Below are positions 43,621 through 52,853 of a DNA stretch of 64,000 nucleotides, in pieces (positions within the stretch are counted from its first letter, which is position 1; each line of letters begins with the position of its first letter). This DNA is from JAPOUP01 sp965203605 (lineage in GTDB: Bacteria > Pseudomonadota > Alphaproteobacteria > Rhodobacterales > Rhodobacteraceae), in the NCBI GenBank assembly GCA_965203605.1, contig OZ241902.1, forward strand, positions 2,790,001 to 2,854,000, given 5' to 3'. Both the position numbers and the translations under genes were made by a program. Under the pieces are notes generated by a model. It saw only the letters and a list, made by a program, of their open reading frames with translations, was not told the origin of the DNA and searched no databases.

Positions 43621-45165
43621 TCACGAATGCACCGGTCGCAGATTGGTTTGCATTCGACCAAGCGGCGTGTCACGGGACCGTCCGAGCCGAACCATCTGCG
43701 CCTTCGGTTCCTCCGAAGATCGATCGAACACGAGCGCCAGTTCATGGTTGTGGCACAGCCAGATCGGTTGCTCGTCTTTCCGGCTTGCGCTGGCATCGAG
43801 CACCGCCCGCACCGCGATGTGCCCATCCTTCCATTGGTCTTCCGACGCATACTCAATCACCCAAACGAACTGCGTGGTCTTCAAATGCATGAGCAGATCA
43901 ACCAGTTCGTCTCCCATTTGTGACCTGTGGTCCCGTGCATAGCGCCTCAATCCCGACACCGTCGTGATAAAATACCGACGCAGCAGGAAATCCTCATCAG
44001 GCAGGCTAAGCACCGACTTATATGATCGATACAGCGCACCGAGCGAGAACGACTCCACAGCGCTTGCGGGATAGAAGATCTTGTCCGGCAAAGGAACGAT
44101 GAATGCCGTGAAGTCCGCCGCGGTGTAATTCTTGACACTGGCGCACGACTCCGTTTGCTCTCGGACGTTCACGGAACTGTAGGGCAACATGTTGTCGTCG
44201 ACGCCGAGAAAGCTTTCGACATGGGACCACACATGTGATTTGGGCTCACTTGATTTCTCCGGTCCGTCGCGCCATGCGTAGCCCGCCAGCACTATGGCGT
44301 GCGGTTCACTCTCCATCGCGTCGCTTTCCAAGGCAACGAACAACGGGAAACCCGATTCTAGGTAACTTAGCATCTGCGCGAAGAACCGCTCGTCATCGAC
44401 CCATTCCCGCCGCTCCTCGTCCCATTCCCTAACGATCATCAGCGGATAGCAACCTGCAGCCTGGAAGATCCGCTCCGTCTCGTACAGGTTCAGGCCGAGT
44501 GACGGCGTCAGTCCTCCCGGGTCGAAGGGTTTCGCCAGCATCGTAATGTCATGCACCAACAACTCCCGGTGCTGTGCGTACTGCTCGCTGTAGTGCCGGA
44601 GAATGGCCCAGCACGCCACATGTGCGCATACGGCGATATCCGCATGCTGCGCCATCGACGGAAAGCCCCGGACCGACAGCGTATGTCCAAGTAGGTGGAC
44701 CTTGTGACAAGCCTGAATGACATTGCCTCGCGCACCGATGCGGATTCGCGGGGAAAGCAGCGAACGACCCAGAGTCGCCGTGATCGTCGGCCTAAGAACC
44801 ACATATCCGAAGTAGTGATCTTCGAGCCAAGAATCGGGACCCCGCAAATCCAGAGGGGATTCGCTAAAGGTCACCTCCTTGTCGAAGAAATGCAGCCTGA
44901 CGCAATCCTGCCGATAGGGCCGCCCCATCTTCGCATAGAAATTGTAGAAGGTGCTCCTGTAGTCCTTGTCGATGTAATCGTGTTCCACAAGGACACCGCT
45001 GACGATTTCGCTTGAAATACTGTTCTTCAGCTCCGACGTGACCGCATCGGGTTCGAACGCAACATCCAGGATGCCTTCCAGCCTGTCATAGTCGTTCGGG
45101 CTGTCGATTTTGAGCCACGTATATCCACCTGGTGCAACTTCCAAGGGATCTTCACTCATCGCCAT
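43621..45165 (-). CDS. Papain-fold-like cysteine peptidase candidate in the ubiquitin-like island
   Basis: A 514-aa protein without a family name I can assign. The N-terminal 160 residues are a separate domain (YTWLKIDSPNDYDRLEGIL, TFYNFYAKMGRPYRQDCVRLH). Next comes a papain-like pattern: CAHVACWAILRHYSE with Cys180 and Cys185-Trp, then EPHAIVLAGYAW with His289, followed by a polar strand. Such a Cys-His pair could cut isopeptide bonds or make a toxic protease. Its first residues (MAMSEDPLEV) echo the start of the Ub-like protein (MAMSDNEIEV). The catalytic assignment is inference. Confidence 0.72.
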   Translation of the reverse strand: MAMSEDPLEVAPGGYTWLKIDSPNDYDRLEGILDVAFEPDAVTSELKNSISSEIVSGVLVEHDYIDKDYRSTFYNFYAKMGRPYRQDCVRLHFFDKEVTFSESPLDLRGPDSWLEDHYFGYVVLRPTITATLGRSLLSPRIRIGARGNVIQACHKVHLLGHTLSVRGFPSMAQHADIAVCAHVACWAILRHYSEQYAQHRELLVHDITMLAKPFDPGGLTPSLGLNLYETERIFQAAGCYPLMIVREWDEERREWVDDERFFAQMLSYLESGFPLFVALESDAMESEPHAIVLAGYAWRDGPEKSSEPKSHVWSHVESFLGVDDNMLPYSSVNVREQTESCASVKNYTAADFTAFIVPLPDKIFYPASAVESFSLGALYRSYKSVLSLPDEDFLLRRYFITTVSGLRRYARDHRSQMGDELVDLLMHLKTTQFVWVIEYASEDQWKDGHIAVRAVLDASASRKDEQPIWLCHNHELALVFDRSSEEPKAQMVRLGRSRDTPLGRMQTNLRPVHS

Positions 45166-45698
45166 TCATACCCTGTCATTCTGACCCGGCTGTCCCTGAC
45201 GGCGCAGCCGCAGTTTGACTCGCTGCGCTCCAGCAATCACATTCGGTGCTCACGCCCTGCTGCCATGTTCAATTTGAGCAACTCCCGTTATCCTCTTGCC
45301 TGATACGCGATGCTGTATTCAAGCCGGTGGCAGTCCAGCCGTCAACCCTACGGCAGGCGTGATTTTCCCGTCACTGAGCCGACAGTTCGTGAAGTGCCTG
45401 TCACCATATCGACCGCAGAACCTATGAGTCTGCATCACTTCCTCTTCTTGGCAAGACATACCTAAGCCATTGACTTCAGAACATCGCCGGAATCCTGACC
45501 GGCTCGTGTTCGGAGAACCCGCACACCAAAATGTCGCGGGCTTCGACTGCCTTGGCCGTTTCTGGTTTCACGCCCCGGTCCTGTGTGCGTAGGTCCGGAC
45601 TTACTTTCGCGACAGGGCCGCCGCGGGTGTGGGCTCTCTCGTCACAACCACCGACCTCCAGACATCCCAACCGAAATCACAGATGCCAGGAATCAAGT
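45166..45698. other. Gap between the ubiquitin-like island and the aldo/keto reductase
   Basis: About 530 bp with no supported gene. A 64-codon minus-strand frame (45476-45670) is present but I cannot relate it to a family. It is the other possible boundary of the inserted island. Confidence 0.35.
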
Positions 45699-46667
45699 TC
45701 AACCTGGTCGGTATTGCCGGTCCTGTTCTGGATCCTCTGTCGAATACCCCAGTGAAGTCAGTGCCTGCCAAAAGGCGTCGGGAATGGGTATTTCGGCGAG
45801 TCGGATGGCCTCATTCACACGTTCCGGCCGAGTGACGCCAAGCAGAGTCGAGCCAATTCGTGGATCCCGCATCGAAAACTGAAGAGCGGCTGCGGCCAGC
45901 GGCACGCCATGTTCGGCGCAGACGGATTCGATTGCCCGCACCGACTCAAGCTGTTCGTCATTGGCTTGCTGGTAGGCGATCAGATTGGATTTCGCTGTGC
46001 CTTTGGCCAGCATGCCGCTCGCAAATGGCGCAGCATTTATGATCGCGATGCCGTTGCTACGGGCGTAGTCAAACAGTGCATCAGCGCTACGGTTAAGTAG
46101 AGTGTAGCGGTTGTGGCTGATCAAGGCATCGAATGGCCAGTCTTTCAGAATTGGAAGCATAATGTCGATACGACCCATGGCGAGTCCCACGGCCTGCGCC
46201 AAGCCTTCCTCTTTCATTCTGAAGAGTTCATTGATCGCTCCTTTCGATCCGGCGATTTCCTTCAGGTCCCGCGCATGTTCGGGATCGTGGAGATGCAGAA
46301 GTTGGACACTGTCGACCGAGAGCGCCACCAAGCTCTCGTCCAGCGACCTTCGTGCGCGGTCGGCATCGAAACAGCCGGTTTCAAAGTCACGGTCAAGCTT
46401 AGTTGAAACGACAAACCCATCAGGCAAACCCCCTCTTTCCCGGATAACGCTTCCAACGCGTTCCTCCGCCCGTCCGAATCCATAGATGCGCGAACAGTCG
46501 ATGACATTTGCTGGGCCATCGAATATCTCGTGGATTGTCGCCCGGGCGCGAGCTTCGCCTACGGAATAGCCGTAAGTGTCGGGCATATCCCCCAGAGCGG
46601 AGGTTCCGAATGCAAGTCCTGTGATATCGACTCCGGTGTCGCGTAGGGATGTCTTCCTCAATGCCAT
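45699..46667 (-). CDS. Aldo/keto reductase, L-fucose/D-threo-aldose dehydrogenase-like
   Basis: NAD(P)-dependent sugar oxidoreductase of 322 aa with a TIM barrel. Catalytic residues can be placed: Asp and Tyr in NVIDCSRIYGFGRAEERVG, Lys in VVSTKLDRD, His in LLHLHDPEH. The start MALRKTSLRDTGVDITGLAFGTSALGD, in two parts, and the YGYSVGEAR segment fit L-fucose/D-threo-aldose 1-dehydrogenases. It could form the lactone opened by the amidohydrolase at 39061. The desaturase lies 24 bp upstream on the same strand. Confidence 0.88.
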   Translation of the reverse strand: MALRKTSLRDTGVDITGLAFGTSALGDMPDTYGYSVGEARARATIHEIFDGPANVIDCSRIYGFGRAEERVGSVIRERGGLPDGFVVSTKLDRDFETGCFDADRARRSLDESLVALSVDSVQLLHLHDPEHARDLKEIAGSKGAINELFRMKEEGLAQAVGLAMGRIDIMLPILKDWPFDALISHNRYTLLNRSADALFDYARSNGIAIINAAPFASGMLAKGTAKSNLIAYQQANDEQLESVRAIESVCAEHGVPLAAAALQFSMRDPRIGSTLLGVTRPERVNEAIRLAEIPIPDAFWQALTSLGYSTEDPEQDRQYRPG

Positions 46668-46691
46668 ACCAAGCTACCTCCGATCACTGCA

Positions 46692-47774
46692 TTATCCGAC
46701 GGCAGGAATATCGAGCGCAATGTCATGCAGGTCCATGCGATAGGGTCTGGCGGTCTTCGGCAGTTTCTTCTCGATCCGGAATTCTGGATCGGTCAGTTGC
46801 CTCTTCAGTGCGGATATCACTTCTCCCATCCCTTCGATGAAGCCGGAGTTTGGTCGCGGCAGATCCGAGTTGATCAGCTCGTGCAGCTTCGGCAATGCGT
46901 GATAGGGCACCATCGGAAACATATGGTGCTCAATATGATAGTTCATGTTCCAGTAGATGAACCTGCTGATAGGGTTAAGGTACACCGTGCGCGTATTCAG
47001 TCGGTGATCGATAACATTGTCCGCCATGCCAGTGTGCTGGAGGAGCCCCGTCAGAATGAAATGCCAGGATCCGAGTATGGCCGGGCCTATACCCACAACC
47101 ATGAATGGCAAAATGGATCCCGTCCAGAGAGCCATCAGGAGCGTGACTGCGAAGATCAGAAGCCAGACCCTTGCCACCGCAGTCGCGATGCTCCAATCCG
47201 ATTCAGGTACGTAGTCCTTTTCCTCGGCGTTAAGCCCCAGTGTCGCATGCCGAAACATCGCGACGAAGCCCTCAAACTGGTGCAGGCCAACAAAGAGAAG
47301 AAAGACCTTGGCGATCACAGGTGGACGCATCGTGACGATCTCCGGGTCACGTCCGACGATGATCGTGTCGGTATGGTGACGTGCGTGCGACCACCTCCAC
47401 AGCGTGGGATTCCGCAGCAACATGAAGCAACCGATGTGATAGACACAGCTGTTCATCCAACTGGTTCGGAATGCCGTTCCATGGCCAGCCTCATGCCAAC
47501 GGCTGTCCGCGCCGGATGAATATAACACGCTGTAGGCAATCCAGAACGGAAGTGACCACCAAGAGGGCCACAAGGCGATTCCCACTCCGGCAAACAATAT
47601 CATCGAGCCGTAGTATATGATGGAATCCCGGATCCCCGGACCATCGCGGCGCTTCATCAGCGCCTTCATATCCGATCTAGAAACATCAGTGTGATACCAA
47701 TCGGCTGCCGCCAGTCCAATTCTAATGGCATGCCGCCCATTTGGGCCAAGCAGGCTGTAATCCCGTTTTGCCAT
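46692..47774 (-). CDS. Fatty acid desaturase family protein
   Basis: Di-iron membrane desaturase/hydroxylase of 360 aa. The three histidine boxes are complete: HEAGH, HARHH and HIEHH, set between hydrophobic helices. The ATG at 47774 has AAGAGG six bases upstream and is preferred over a GTG at 47789. The substrate is unknown; fatty acids, sterol-like lipids or small alkyl compounds are possible. It is followed closely by the aldo/keto reductase. Confidence 0.9.
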   Translation of the reverse strand: MAKRDYSLLGPNGRHAIRIGLAAADWYHTDVSRSDMKALMKRRDGPGIRDSIIYYGSMILFAGVGIALWPSWWSLPFWIAYSVLYSSGADSRWHEAGHGTAFRTSWMNSCVYHIGCFMLLRNPTLWRWSHARHHTDTIIVGRDPEIVTMRPPVIAKVFLLFVGLHQFEGFVAMFRHATLGLNAEEKDYVPESDWSIATAVARVWLLIFAVTLLMALWTGSILPFMVVGIGPAILGSWHFILTGLLQHTGMADNVIDHRLNTRTVYLNPISRFIYWNMNYHIEHHMFPMVPYHALPKLHELINSDLPRPNSGFIEGMGEVISALKRQLTDPEFRIEKKLPKTARPYRMDLHDIALDIPAVG

Positions 47775-47789
47775 AATCATCCTCTTCAC

Positions 47790-48366
47790 GAAAGAATGTG
47801 CGGAAGTCTAGGGAATTTCATCGCGGTCCGCAATGACCGAACGAAGTAAACTCATTTGGATTCCGGTACTTGCGTGGCACCTTCCGAATGTAGCTCCGGT
47901 CCTGGAGAACGCCGGGGCGAAGGGCATCGCGGCACGTGCACCGTTCGCACGTTCCGATGCAGTCAAGTTGGTCACTGTGGCCACAGGAATAAACGGGAGA
48001 GATTGAATTCGCCCGATCCGGTCCGATGGGCGAAGCCTCGTGCTCCAGGCCCGCCCGGTCGTAAAGCCAGACAGAAATTCCTCTGTCCTGAACTGAGCGT
48101 TTGTTTCCTCCTTCAGATTGTCGAATCGACGGTGCGTGGATTGTGCACATTGACCGCACCGTATGGTTGACCAGGTGATCGACGATCCTACCTCCGATCT
48201 CGGCCGTGGACCGGTGGGATCACCTTCCACGATACCATTGCGATTGGCCGCGGTCACGTTGAACTGTCCGCCGTGTGTCGCCTTTCGTCAGCCTCGATGG
48301 AACGGAGCGCAGCGACCAACACTGCCAGTCGCCAATATTGTTGTGGACCAAGCGCTTGTTTTGCCA
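47790..48366. other. Intergenic region between desaturase and sulfatase genes
   Basis: About 580 bp. Minus-strand open frames (for example 47808-48257) lack family motifs and good starts. No RNA gene or IS end was recognised. Confidence 0.4.
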
Positions 48367-49875
48367 TCAGTTCCCAGATTGGGGCAAGTAGCGGAATGCC
48401 CAGTCATTGTAACTGGATTCACCGCGATACCAGGAGACCTTCGCTCCGGGTTTCTCTCCATGGTTCCAGCGGGGACGGCACCCGTGTTTCGCGGCCGAAA
48501 GTACCAGTCTTCGCCGCCGCTGGCTAAGCCGAACCCGCTCGGAGAGCGCGTCACTGTCCCAACGCCGCATCGCCAAAGCGCGAAGCTTCGCCTCGGTCCC
48601 CGCATGCGCCGAATGGCCGGAAAGGTTTCGCATCTCAGCCGGATCGCTCTTTACGTCGAAAAGTAAGGGAGGATCGTTGTCCGAGATAATAAACTTGTAA
48701 CGCCCTTCCCGAACCATGAAGATCGGAGACTCGGTCGCCTCAGCCAGATACTCCGCGTAAACTGGTCTATCTGTATCCAGGTCATGGCGCAGAATGGCCA
48801 GATCGGCACCTTCGAGTGTCTCGACCGGACTTGTCCAGCCGTGACCTGTGGCGAGCCCCATGAAAGTGGGAAGCAGGTCGACAAGCGAAACTGGCGTACT
48901 CACCCTCCCCGGGCCAAACGATCCCCCCGCGATCATCAAGGGCACCCGCAGTGAAGGCTCGAAAAAGTGCTTCTTGAACCACAAACCACGCTCACCCAGC
49001 ATTTCACCGTGATCTGACGTGAAGACGACAGCGGTGTCCTGCGCTTTTCCGACGGCGTCGAGCGTCTCCAACACGCGTCCGATCAACTGATCCAGGTAGC
49101 TTATCGATCCATAGTATGCGCGACGCGCACGCAAAATGTCCTCTTCCGAGAAACGGGCATCCAGCATGCCGAAATCAGTCAGCAGGCGAACCGAGTGTGC
49201 ATCGTGTTCCGATTCGGACAGGGCGGGCACTGAGGGCATCGGAACATCCACGTCTTCGTAGAGGTTCCAGAATTCCCTGCGGCAGAGATAGGGCTCGTGC
49301 GGATGTGTAAACGAGACCTGAAGAAAGAACGGACGTGTGTCCTCAGACCGTGCGATATCGTAGAGGTGCTGGATCGCCTGGTAAGTAACGAGTTCGTCAA
49401 AGTCGATCTGCACCGATCGTTCGCAGGTGCCAGACACTGTCACTGAACGCGCATCGTTGGTGTCACGCTTACCTTCATCTCCCCAATTCGGAACCCAGGA
49501 AAAGTCGGCTGGATAGAGGTCTGGTGTCAAACGCCTCTCGAAACCATGATATTGGTCTGGACCTATGAAGTGCATCTTTCCCGACAGGGCGGTTTGGTAT
49601 CCCGCCGCACGCAGGTAATCGGCGTAGGTTGGCATTGAGGCCGGAAGTTCCGCAGCGTTGTCATAGATGCCGATATCAGAACAGAGCTTTCCTGTGGCCA
49701 TCGACGCGCGGGACGGTGCGCAGAGCGGAAAGTTGCAGTATGCGGATTCAAATACCGTGCTTCGTGCGGCCAGACGCTCCAGATTGGGCGCATGGCAGAT
49801 CCGGTCACCATAGCATCGAAGAAACTGCGCTGCGAGCTGATCAACCTGCAAGAACAGTATATTTGGGCTGGTCAT
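48367..49875 (-). CDS. betC: Choline-sulfatase-like sulfatase
   Basis: Type I sulfatase of 502 aa. The formylglycine site is intact: FPLCAPSRASMATG (CxPSR, Cys near residue 53). Other metal and family segments are NILFLQVDQL, GKMHFIGPDQYHGFERRL, LQVSFTHPHEPY and FTSDHGEMLGERGLW. The FIGPDQ.HGFE and DLYPADFSW text resembles BetC choline-O-sulfatases, which feed choline to glycine betaine synthesis. No betA, betB or choline transporter is adjacent, so the substrate is tentative. The ATG at 49875 starts the conserved MTSPNILFLQ. Confidence 0.85.
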   Translation of the reverse strand: MTSPNILFLQVDQLAAQFLRCYGDRICHAPNLERLAARSTVFESAYCNFPLCAPSRASMATGKLCSDIGIYDNAAELPASMPTYADYLRAAGYQTALSGKMHFIGPDQYHGFERRLTPDLYPADFSWVPNWGDEGKRDTNDARSVTVSGTCERSVQIDFDELVTYQAIQHLYDIARSEDTRPFFLQVSFTHPHEPYLCRREFWNLYEDVDVPMPSVPALSESEHDAHSVRLLTDFGMLDARFSEEDILRARRAYYGSISYLDQLIGRVLETLDAVGKAQDTAVVFTSDHGEMLGERGLWFKKHFFEPSLRVPLMIAGGSFGPGRVSTPVSLVDLLPTFMGLATGHGWTSPVETLEGADLAILRHDLDTDRPVYAEYLAEATESPIFMVREGRYKFIISDNDPPLLFDVKSDPAEMRNLSGHSAHAGTEAKLRALAMRRWDSDALSERVRLSQRRRRLVLSAAKHGCRPRWNHGEKPGAKVSWYRGESSYNDWAFRYLPQSGN

Positions 49876-50657
49876 GGCGTGATTCCCTAGATCTGTCAGC
49901 ATTCAGGTGAGTCTCCGGCTATCACACTGACCAATGACCCGGAATTGAAGATGAATGATGGCGCAGATTCCGTCGATGGGCGGCTCGGGAGTATCTCTGA
50001 TATCCGGATCCCATCCGCATACCTCCGTTCTCAGTCCGTAACGCTATGCCGTTCGGTCATTCTGACAGGACAGGCAGTGAATTGCCTCACGAAGGCACCA
50101 TGGGCGGCCCGACCCCGGGTTGCAAGTTGATGAGCGGCGCCTCGCGGAAGACCCGAACCACAGCACACTGTACCATCCGCGGCAGAAGCGGAACGGACCT
50201 TGGATGATCTCCGAAATGGTGTGCCTGCTGAGGAACTGAAGCAAACAGGCAATCCGTAGACCTGAAGACACCTCGCGCTCGCCGAGACGACCGTGCGACG
50301 AAGGGAAACCCGTGACCTGAACACCCTTCATGAATTCGGCAGTGGTGGCCAGGGTCAAGCCGCAATGACGGGAGGGGCGGGAGGAGGGGGCAGTTCCACC
50401 ACTTTGGCCACGCCAACAACCGTCCACACCTTCCCAGCACTCCGGACCAGGGTTTTCATCGCTTCGAGTGACCGGCTGCCAATGGGCCTTCCGTATCCAG
50501 CGATGGCCGCGGACGGCTTCAGATACGGGCAGAACGGCACTCCGGACCCGTCGTGGCCTCCCTCCCGATGGACGTTGAGGGCACTTGTAGGTCACCGACC
50601 GCCGCACGAGGCGGGACGTCGCCGGTGCTCAACTTCGGAACGAAAGTGGAGAAAATA
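49876..50657. other. Intergenic region upstream of the HipBA-like pair
   Basis: About 780 bp with no supported gene. Several overlapping minus-strand frames (within 50044-50607) show no family motif, and none has a convincing start. It may be degenerate DNA. Confidence 0.35.
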
Positions 50658-50696
50658 AATTGATCACCGCTTATTTGTCTTATATAATGATCAATT
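50658..50696 (+). promoter_or_regulatory. Promoter with paired operators for the HipBA-like operon
   Basis: TTGATC (50660-50665) and a perfect TATAAT (50683-50688) are 17 bp apart. Two inverted 9-bp half sites, AATTGATCA (50658-50666) and TGATCAATT (50688-50696), sit on the -35 and just past the -10, 30 bp centre to centre. Each contains the palindrome TGATCA. This fits autorepression by the HipB-like protein. The surrounding 70 bp are strongly AT-rich. Confidence 0.7.
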
Positions 50697-50728
50697 AAAT
50701 ATTTTGTTGACCATTGGAATAGACAAAA

Positions 50729-51061
50729 ATGAAAACGTCGGCAACATATGCGCTTCCCAGAGCCGCCAAACAGGCCCTCTCCAAGTTGGGAGAGGACATC
50801 ACCGTCGCCCGCAAGAAACGTCGTATTTCGACAGTCTCGATGGCTGAGCGCGCCTTCATCAGCCGCGGCACCCTCTACAAGGTGGAACGCGGCGACCCGT
50901 CGGTCTCGATCGGCATCTATGCAACGGTACTGTCCATCCTTGGGCTTGCCGACCGCCTCGCCCAGGCGGCCGACCGGCGCGATGATTCCCTCGGACTGGA
51001 TATCGACGAGGATCGGCTACCGAAGAAGATACAACCACGCCGTACCCGGACACCCTCATGA
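50729..51061 (+). CDS. HipB-like XRE antitoxin
   Basis: Helix-turn-helix protein of 110 aa: DITVARKKRRISTVSMAERAFISRGTLYKVERGDPSVSIG, read as HTH helices near residues 23-62. A charged, probably disordered tail ends KKIQPRRTRTPS. Its stop overlaps the hipA-like start by 4 bp (ATGA). It should neutralise the kinase and repress its own promoter through the flanking palindromes. Confidence 0.88.
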   Translation: MKTSATYALPRAAKQALSKLGEDITVARKKRRISTVSMAERAFISRGTLYKVERGDPSVSIGIYATVLSILGLADRLAQAADRRDDSLGLDIDEDRLPKKIQPRRTRTPS

Positions 51062-52287
51062 CCGACACCATCGAAATATTCGTCGACCACCACGAAGAGA
51101 TGTGTCTCGTCGGCCGATGCCGGTACGTATCCAAGCGAAGGGGTCGGAGTTCGGTCTTCGAATACGCCGACGCCTGGCGCGACCGCGCCGATACATTCGC
51201 CCTTGATCCGGCAAACCTACCGCTGGAGCACCGCCAGATATACATCTCCTCCGGCAACTCGGCATTGCCTGGCGCACTGCGCGACACCGCTCCTGACCGC
51301 TGGGGTCAACAGCTGATCAGGCGCGCGTTCCGCAAGGCCGGCGAGCAGCGCACCCTGTCCGAGATAGACTACCTTCTCGCCATCAATGACCAGACGAGAA
51401 TCGGCGCACTCCGCTACCGCCGGGAAGGCGAAGAGGGCTTTGACCACAACGTCGGCCGCTACCGTGTTCCCCCCCTGTTCCGGCTACCGGCACTCCTCCA
51501 TGCCGCCGAGGCGGTACTGTCGGACACCGAAACCGCCGAAGACCTGCGACTCCTGCTGAATGAGGGTTCGCCGCTCGGTGGCGCCCGACCTAAATCCGCC
51601 GTCATTGACAATGACGGTCGTCTGGCGATCGCCAAGTTTCCGAAGGACGACGACGACCGCAGCATCCCGCAGGGGGAAGTGCTCGCCATGAAGCTGGCCG
51701 CCGCCGCAGGAATCAGGGTGGCCAAGGCAAAGCTCCTGGATGTGGCGGGGCGACCGGTATCCCTGATAACACGGTTCGACCGCGATCAGGACCGCAGAAT
51801 CCCGTTCATTTCCGCCATGACCCTGCTTGGGCTCAGTGACGGCGATGAAGCGACCTACACGGATATCGCGGACATCGTCAGGATGTACTCGTCCGCGCCG
51901 ACCGAAGACCTGCATGAACTGTGGAGACGTGTCGTCTTCAATGTGATGGTCGGCAATCTCGACGATCACCTCCGCAACCATGGCTTCCTGTATGATCACG
52001 ACAACAAGTGGCGCCTTTCGCCAGCCTATGATCTTAATCCGGTCCCACTGGCCGAGAAAGCGCGGGAATTGACGACCTGGATTTCGGAGGAAGGGCCAGA
52101 CGCCGATCTGGATCTGGCGCGAAACGCTGCACCGTATTTCGCGCTTAACGCGGTCCGTGCCGATGCCATCATCAATGAGGTCGCGACTGCATTGAACGGG
52201 TGGAAGGACATCGCACGAGGGCTCCGAATGCGAGCATCGGACCTCGCTGCCTACGCAACAGCGATAGAAACTGAATCGAGTGGTTGA
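51058..52287 (+). CDS. HipA-family serine/threonine kinase toxin
   Basis: A 409-aa HipA-fold protein. The Gly-rich loop (EGSPLGGARPKSAV) lies near residue 176 and the ATP-binding Lys in IAKFPKDDDD. The catalytic loop reads GNLDDHLRNHGF, followed by the metal site in LSPAYDLNP. Classical HipA has GNTDxHxKN, so this copy belongs to a divergent branch. HipA kinases phosphorylate aminoacyl-tRNA synthetases and cause growth arrest. It is coupled to the HipB-like gene. Confidence 0.9.
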   Translation: MTDTIEIFVDHHEEMCLVGRCRYVSKRRGRSSVFEYADAWRDRADTFALDPANLPLEHRQIYISSGNSALPGALRDTAPDRWGQQLIRRAFRKAGEQRTLSEIDYLLAINDQTRIGALRYRREGEEGFDHNVGRYRVPPLFRLPALLHAAEAVLSDTETAEDLRLLLNEGSPLGGARPKSAVIDNDGRLAIAKFPKDDDDRSIPQGEVLAMKLAAAAGIRVAKAKLLDVAGRPVSLITRFDRDQDRRIPFISAMTLLGLSDGDEATYTDIADIVRMYSSAPTEDLHELWRRVVFNVMVGNLDDHLRNHGFLYDHDNKWRLSPAYDLNPVPLAEKARELTTWISEEGPDADLDLARNAAPYFALNAVRADAIINEVATALNGWKDIARGLRMRASDLAAYATAIETESSG

Positions 52288-52853
52288 CCGTGGTACGGGT
52301 TCAACCCGGCCATACAGGCTGCGGGAATGAACGTATCTGGATTGGCCCGGTAGGGTCACCCTCAACAACACCCTTCTGACTGCCAACAGCGATCCCATCA
52401 CCCGACGTCGGTGAGTGTGCGCTTCGTGGAATTCGGGACTCCAGTGACCCACCGTTTCAGGAACTTTGCAGGTTCGTTTGTGAACGCCTGATTCAGGGAC
52501 AGTCACATCACATGCAACGCCGCGTGCTCAACCCACCTATCCAAATGCCAGATCTTTCCTTCCACAAAGGCTACCGCTATCTTCAGTCAACCTCGAGGGA
52601 TCGAAAGGGTCATCTATCCTGAGGAATGTTTCCGTTCGGTCGGTGCCGTACAGCCGTGAAGCCAATCCGTAAGTCCGTATCAAAGGGATCCGTGAATTTG
52701 TCTGCCTCAACGGAATCTGCGTCTCTCTCTGCCGGGAAGGCCTCTGGAAATCAGGCCATCAACTTGACGGACTTTCCACCTCAATTGCTGACAACCCTCC
52801 TGACGGGAGCAGAGTCTTCGATGGTTATGGGCGCATAGGGGCATGCCAACCGT
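52288..52853. other. Intergenic region between hipA-like gene and radA
   Basis: About 565 bp. No gene, RNA or mobile element end could be supported. A small GGGTTCAACCC palindrome near 52305 is too tight for a hairpin terminator. Confidence 0.4.

Noticed and set aside
40703..45165. Calling the Ub-like island a type II CBASS
   Set aside because: There is no CD-NTase and no nucleotide-activated effector; E1 and E2 are separate and the JAMM domain is fused to E1, unlike Cap2/Cap3.
45476..45670. 64-codon minus-strand frame before the aldo/keto reductase
   Set aside because: The end looks slightly protein-like, but there is no family match, upstream signal or conserved context.
52304..52316. GGGTTCAACCC, similar to a tRNA T-loop
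   Set aside because: No acceptor or anticodon stems surround it, and the palindrome leaves no proper loop.
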